Source: Rhodospirillaceae bacterium
GTDB taxonomy: Bacteria; Pseudomonadota; Alphaproteobacteria; Rhodospirillales; 2-02-FULL-58-16
Direction of reading: 5' to 3'
Length of the DNA stretch: 8,973 nt
NCBI GenBank assembly: GCA_030623425.1
Contig: JAUXMA010000048.1
Location: forward strand, 1 to 8,973
How positions within the stretch are numbered: the first letter of the stretch is position 1; the number at the start of each line of letters is the position of its first letter. The notes beneath the pieces were generated by a model. It was given only the letters and a program-made list of their open reading frames with translations. It searched no databases and was not told the origin of the DNA. Positions 7,067 to 8,973 of this stretch are shown one piece after another. Made by a program: the position numbers and the translations under genes.

Positions 7067-7534
7067 TCAACCCTGCTGCCTGCTTCCGAACAACCGCGCC
7101 GCCGCTTCCAAGGCCAATTCGTAACTCAATCCGCCGAAGCCGCAAATCACCCCCCGCGCCGCTTTCGAAACGTACGATTCATGACGGAAACTCTCGCGTT
7201 GGAAGATATTGGACAAATGCACTTCAATGACCGGCACCTGGCAGGCCAAAAGGGCGTCGAGAAGGGCCACCGAGGTATGGGTGTAGGCTCCGGCGTTGAC
7301 GATCAAGGCGGCGTGGTTGCCCTGCGACTGCTGTATCCAGTCGACCATTTCGCCTTCCGAGTTACTCTGGCGGAATTCGACGGAAAGGCCAAGGGGAGCG
7401 GCGCGCTTGACGCAGGCGGCTTCGATATCGGCCAGGGTTTGGCCGCCGTAAACCTCCGGCTCGCGCCTGCCCAGCATGTTGAGGTTGGGTCCGTTGAGGA
7501 CCAGAACGGAAATGGTCATCGGTTTCGGAAGCAT
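7067..7534 (-). CDS. aroQ: Type II 3-dehydroquinate dehydratase
   Basis: AroQ interconverts 3-dehydroquinate and 3-dehydroshikimate, the third step of the shikimate pathway to aromatic amino acids. The product has 155 residues and family size is about 145-150. Motifs: VLVLNGPNLNMLGRREPEVYG (10-30), whose Arg and Tyr form the flexible catalytic lid; EFRQSNSEGEMVDWI, with the conserved glutamate; IVNAGAYTHTSVAL, with the catalytic-site Asn; and VPVIEVHLSNIFQRESFRHESY, containing the catalytic His and Arg. Two starts are possible: ATG at 7534 and, five codons in, ATG at 7519. The second gives the shorter N-terminus usual in the family (TISVLVLNG), and neither has an ideal Shine-Dalgarno, so the start is uncertain. 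It heads the aroQ-accB-accC-aat operon. A TATAAA box lies about 22 bases upstream of the first ATG, without a good -35. Confidence 0.95.
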   Translation of the reverse strand: MLPKPMTISVLVLNGPNLNMLGRREPEVYGGQTLADIEAACVKRAAPLGLSVEFRQSNSEGEMVDWIQQSQGNHAALIVNAGAYTHTSVALLDALLACQVPVIEVHLSNIFQRESFRHESYVSKAARGVICGFGGLSYELALEAAARLFGSRQQG

Positions 7535-7573
7535 CCCTGGATTGACGGAAGCGGTTTATACCACGCGCCCGGT

Positions 7574-7657
7574 CTAGTGTAACATAGACTTTGCGGAAAC
7601 CGCCGGGGCGCTGGGACCACGGCGGACCGTTCGGTCCCCCTTGGCGATTTCCGCCAT
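7574..7657 (-). CDS. Candidate small ORF, 27 residues (48 if started at 7720), upstream of aroQ
   Basis: ATG at 7657 is preceded by AAGGAG with a 5-base spacer, the best Shine-Dalgarno geometry in the neighbourhood. The reading frame runs 27 codons to a TAG at 7574, 39 bases before the aroQ start. The product begins MAEIAKGDRTVRRG and ends in SMLH; it is basic, with no signal peptide, membrane segment or known motif. The frame stays open upstream to ATG 7720, which would give 48 residues, with only AGG directly against that ATG. Third positions lean to G/C. There is no run of aromatic codons, so it is not an obvious attenuator peptide for a shikimate-pathway gene. The ORF contains nearly all of a long inverted repeat, so it may be an accidental frame in a structured RNA or the tail of a lost gene. 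Confidence 0.3.
   Translation of the reverse strand: MAEIAKGDRTVRRGPSAPAVSAKSMLH
7593..7654. repeat. Long imperfect inverted repeat (hairpin) upstream of aroQ
   Basis: GCGGAAACCGCC (7593-7604) is complementary to GGCGATTTCCGC (7643-7654): 11 of 12 positions pair, with one C-A mismatch. The enclosed loop carries its own stem, GGACC (7624-7628) with GGTCC (7633-7637) around a GTTC loop; alternatively GGGACC (7613-7618) can pair with GGTCCC (7633-7638). This makes a roughly 62-base branched hairpin on either strand. It lacks a U-run, so it is not a plain terminator. It could be a structured leader for aroQ, part of a small RNA, or a REP-like unit. Confidence 0.5.
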
Positions 7658-7767
7658 GACCGCTCCTTCGCTAACCTGGACTTTCCGGGGCGGCTGGCCG
7701 ATTGGGGGAGTGACGTTCATCCTCGACCAGCCAGCGGTTAAGGATCAAGACGGGTTGTAACGGCGAG

Positions 7768-7786
7768 GAGGTTCAAACCTCTTTTT
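7768..7786 (+). terminator. Short terminator-like hairpin reading rightwards
   Basis: GAGGT (7768-7772) and ACCTC (7777-7781) form a 5-bp stem with a TCAA loop, followed at once by TTTTT and then AATT. This is rho-independent geometry on the plus strand only. No plus-strand gene upstream has been identified, so if it works it would end a short unannotated plus-strand transcript coming from the 7590-7760 region. The stem is short, so chance is possible. Confidence 0.3.
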
Positions 7787-7790
7787 AATT

Positions 7791-7831
7791 GCCTAGAGCT
7801 GACGAGAACAGGCTTCGTCTTTGACCTAGGC
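7791..7831. repeat. Two-tier stem-loop in the cytochrome c downstream region
   Basis: GCCTAG (7791-7796) pairs with CTAGGC (7826-7831), and inside it GACGA (7801-7805) pairs with TCGTC (7815-7819), leaving an internal loop and a 9-base apical loop. It lies between the plus-strand terminator-like hairpin and the strong GC-rich stem that follows the cytochrome gene. Its function is not evident; it may form part of the same 3' structured region on the minus strand. Confidence 0.4.
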
Positions 7832-7839
7832 GCAAAGCC

Positions 7840-7869
7840 GCGCCCCCGCCTTTGACAAGGCGGGGGCGC
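7840..7869 (-). terminator. Strong GC-rich hairpin after the cytochrome c gene
   Basis: The arms 7840-7852 and 7857-7869 form a perfect 13-bp stem around a TGAC loop. It begins 33 bases after the cytochrome stop codon, the usual place for a transcription terminator or 3' stabilising structure. On the minus strand it is followed only by GGCTTTGC, a weak U-tract; on the plus strand by TTATTGG. Termination may be partial, or the stem may mainly protect the mRNA 3' end. Confidence 0.6.
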
Positions 7870-7902
7870 TTATTGGCGTCGGGTTTACCGGCCAGGGAAA
7901 GG

Positions 7903-8298
7903 CTATTTCAACGTTTTCAGGTGGGCGATGACGTCGGCGCGCTTACTGGCATCTGCCGTTTTAACAACCATCTTGGATTTCTTGCCGCCGATTTTCTTGA
8001 AGAATTTCTTGGAATCGGTGAGGAGTTCATCGAGATACGCATCGTCCCAAACGAAATCGGCGCCTTTCAGGCCCTTGTATTTCGTGAAACTCGGGAGGGT
8101 GCCCGCCTTGCGGCCGACGACACCGAATAGATTGGGGCCTACTTTTTTCTTCTTGTCATTTTGGACAACCGAATGGCACATATTACATTTGCTCTGGAAG
8201 ATTTTCTGGCCTTTATCGGAATCGCCGGCGAACGCCGAACCGCTGGCCAGGGCCAGGGCCAAAGCCATGCCGAACACAAGAAACTTGCCTTTGCTCAT
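7903..8298 (-). CDS. Exported class I cytochrome c (cytochrome c2 type)
   Basis: A small soluble electron carrier of the periplasm, expected to shuttle electrons from the bc1 complex to a terminal oxidase or, in phototrophs, a reaction centre. The 131-residue precursor starts with a signal peptide: MSKGK, a hydrophobic core FLVFGMALALALA, and SGSAFA before the likely cleavage at residue 24/25. Haem is bound covalently through C38, C41 and H42 (CNMCH). GPNLFGVVGRKAG (54-66) is the conserved loop of cytochrome c2, and M110 (KKSKMVVK) is the probable sixth iron ligand, followed by the C-terminal helix ADVIAHLKTLK. The mature protein is very lysine-rich (KKKK at 49-52, KKFFKK, GGKKSK), as expected for docking to acidic partners. 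The start has GGTGGAG 7 bases upstream. It appears monocistronic, with its own promoter and a GC-rich downstream hairpin. Confidence 0.95.
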   Translation of the reverse strand: MSKGKFLVFGMALALALASGSAFAGDSDKGQKIFQSKCNMCHSVVQNDKKKKVGPNLFGVVGRKAGTLPSFTKYKGLKGADFVWDDAYLDELLTDSKKFFKKIGGKKSKMVVKTADASKRADVIAHLKTLK

Positions 8299-8347
8299 AT
8301 GGGGTCTCCACCTGTCAAAAGATTAATCTCATCAGAAAGTGGTACGC

Positions 8348-8376
8348 ATTATCAACTAACGGCCAGAGCTTTGCAA
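8348..8376 (-). promoter_or_regulatory. Sigma-70-like promoter of the cytochrome c gene
   Basis: On the minus strand TTGCAA (8371-8376, 4 of 6) and GATAAT (8348-8353, 5 of 6) are separated by exactly 17 bases. The predicted transcript start near 8341 leaves a leader of about 42 bases that contains the GGTGGAG ribosome-binding site. It is the best promoter-like pair I found in the window. No operator palindrome for a known regulator is evident. Confidence 0.5.
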
Positions 8377-8425
8377 CCGGGACCGCCGCTGTTCCCCATA
8401 TATAAGATTTAAAAGCCGCTTTTCC

Positions 8426-8947
8426 ATGACCGGCCTCAACAACGCCCTGGTCGGCGTCGTCGAGGCGCTGTCGGGCGGCAACGTGTATATACTCCTGGGC
8501 CTGACCGCGGTGCTCTGCCTGATCCTTGGCATGGGCCCGCCGACAACGGCCAACTACCTTGTCGCCGCCATATCGCGCGCCGACCCCATCAAGACCGGTA
8601 TCCAGGGGTTCACTTACGACATCCGCACCGCGACCCTGCCGTTCATCGCGGCCGGCGACACCGTCTTGTCCTGGGTCAAATGGCTGAAAGGCCATAAAAA
8701 AAGCACCGGCAAGACCTACAGGTCATATTGGTACGAAGCCGGCCATGCCTTCGCCAACCCGACCCAGGCCCGTTATGACGCCGAAGACGCCAAACTGGCA
8801 TGGCGGCGGACCTTGTTTTTTCTGAAGAAGCAGCTGCAATACACCGGCGCCGGGTGGACAACAGGCGCGGCGGAGAGCAACACGGATGGGAAAAAACAAT
8901 GCCCGGGAGAAGCGTATCGCTTCCAAGGGGAAGCGACTCGCTTCTAA
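8426..8947 (+). pseudogene. Chimeric open frame: TRAP permease fragment joined to a dienelactone hydrolase C-terminus
   Basis: This 173-residue frame combines unrelated family signatures. Residues 1-46 match a membrane segment of the large permease of TRAP transporters (YILLGLTAVLCLILGMG then PPTTANYLV; the family normally has GMGLPTTANY). Residues 47-74 (AAISRADPIKTGIQGFTYDIRTATLPFI) match a later segment of the same family, so roughly 50 residues between TTANY and AAISRADP appear deleted in frame. From about residue 81 to 138 the sequence is instead the end of a dienelactone hydrolase: TYRSYWYEAGHAFANPTQARYDAEDAKLAW, with H107 in GHAF at the catalytic histidine, but with no nucleophile Cys or Asp. 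Residues 160-173 are encoded by short tandem repeats. There is no Shine-Dalgarno before ATG 8426, which is probably an internal codon of the old permease gene. Neither activity can be intact. It is the only clear plus-strand coding relic in the window. Confidence 0.75.
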
Positions 8948-8973
8948 GGGGAAGGCGGAAAAATTGCTTCCCC
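8909..8973. repeat. Tandem 21-base palindromic repeats at the right edge
   Basis: Two 21-base units, 8910-8930 (AAGCGTATCGCTTCCAAGGGG) and 8931-8951 (AAGCGACTCGCTTCTAAGGGG), differ at three positions. Each contains an inverted repeat, GAAGCG-TAT-CGCTTC in the first and GAAGCG-ACT-CGCTTC in the second. A third, divergent unit begins at 8952, and here GGGGAAG (8948-8954) pairs with CTTCCCC (8967-8973) across 12 bases. The array runs into the window edge, so its full length is unknown. The stop codon of the chimeric frame (8945-8947) lies inside the second unit. Confidence 0.6.

Noticed and set aside
5896..7230. Long open frame of 444 codons on the plus strand
   Set aside because: It lies wholly antisense to accC, accB and the end of aroQ, whose conserved motifs are unmistakable. 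Open antisense frames are common in GC-rich genes, and the product has no recognisable domain.
7765..7785. GGTTCAAACC resembling a tRNA or tmRNA T-arm
   Set aside because: The stem does not leave a 7-base T-loop, no acceptor stem or CCA-type end is present, and the element is better explained as a short terminator-like palindrome with a T-tract.
7590..7790. Possible SRP RNA or 6S RNA
   Set aside because: The conserved SRP apical loop (GGAAGGAAGC-type) is absent, and I could not draw the long stem with a central bubble expected of 6S RNA.
8315..8695. Minus-strand frame of 126 codons over the cytochrome promoter and the chimeric pseudogene
   Set aside because: It is antisense to clear TRAP and hydrolase similarity, spans the cytochrome promoter, and shows no motif.
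1..8973. CRISPR arrays, tRNA or rRNA genes, prophage or plasmid functions, defence-system genes
   Set aside because: No regularly spaced repeats with unique spacers, no cloverleaf or rRNA signature and no phage, nuclease or toxin-antitoxin motif was seen.

Overview
The window looks like the chromosome of a motile alphaproteobacterium, most likely a Rhodospirillales-type organism. The reasons are the GC-rich codon use, a ChpT phosphotransferase (an alphaproteobacterial cell-cycle protein), a fused ThiS-ThiG protein, a soluble class I cytochrome c of the c2 type, and the order aroQ-accB-accC-aat. Nearly every intact gene lies on the minus strand, so transcription runs from the right end of the window to the left.

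Layout from left to right. Positions 1-1544 hold a signalling block: the start of cheB (cut by the window edge), cheY, and chpT, with a 243-base gene-free gap between cheY and chpT. Positions 1588-2721 encode a fold-III PLP decarboxylase, probably an ornithine decarboxylase for polyamine synthesis. Positions 2821-3813 encode a ThiS-ThiG fusion for the thiazole half of thiamine. Positions 3814-4571 are poorly organised: the thiSG promoter region, one doubtful plus-strand ORF, and a stretch resembling debris of a REP/IS200-type element. Positions 4572-7534 carry a compact operon, aroQ-accB-accC-aat, covering the shikimate pathway, the biotin carrier and biotin carboxylase of acetyl-CoA carboxylase, and the leucyl/phenylalanyl-tRNA transferase of the N-degron pathway. 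Positions 7535-7902 hold no established gene but are rich in structure: a long imperfect hairpin that overlaps a small ORF with a good Shine-Dalgarno, a plus-strand terminator-like hairpin, a further stem-loop, and a 13-bp GC-rich hairpin. Positions 7903-8298 encode an exported cytochrome c with a readable sigma-70 promoter upstream.

The right end differs from the rest. On the plus strand, positions 8426-8947 form one open frame assembled from pieces of unrelated proteins: a TRAP-transporter permease segment with an apparent internal deletion, then the C-terminal end of a dienelactone hydrolase, then short tandem palindromic repeats that run to the window edge. I read it as a pseudogene mosaic that has stayed open by chance or by in-frame deletions.

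I did not recognise a novel multi-gene system. The most noteworthy items are the ThiS-ThiG fusion with a buried Gly-Gly tail, the TRAP/hydrolase chimera, the edge repeats, the structured 7535-7902 interval, and the relic-like repeats at 4287-4513. All motif, promoter and hairpin calls were made by eye, without database searches or folding calculations.
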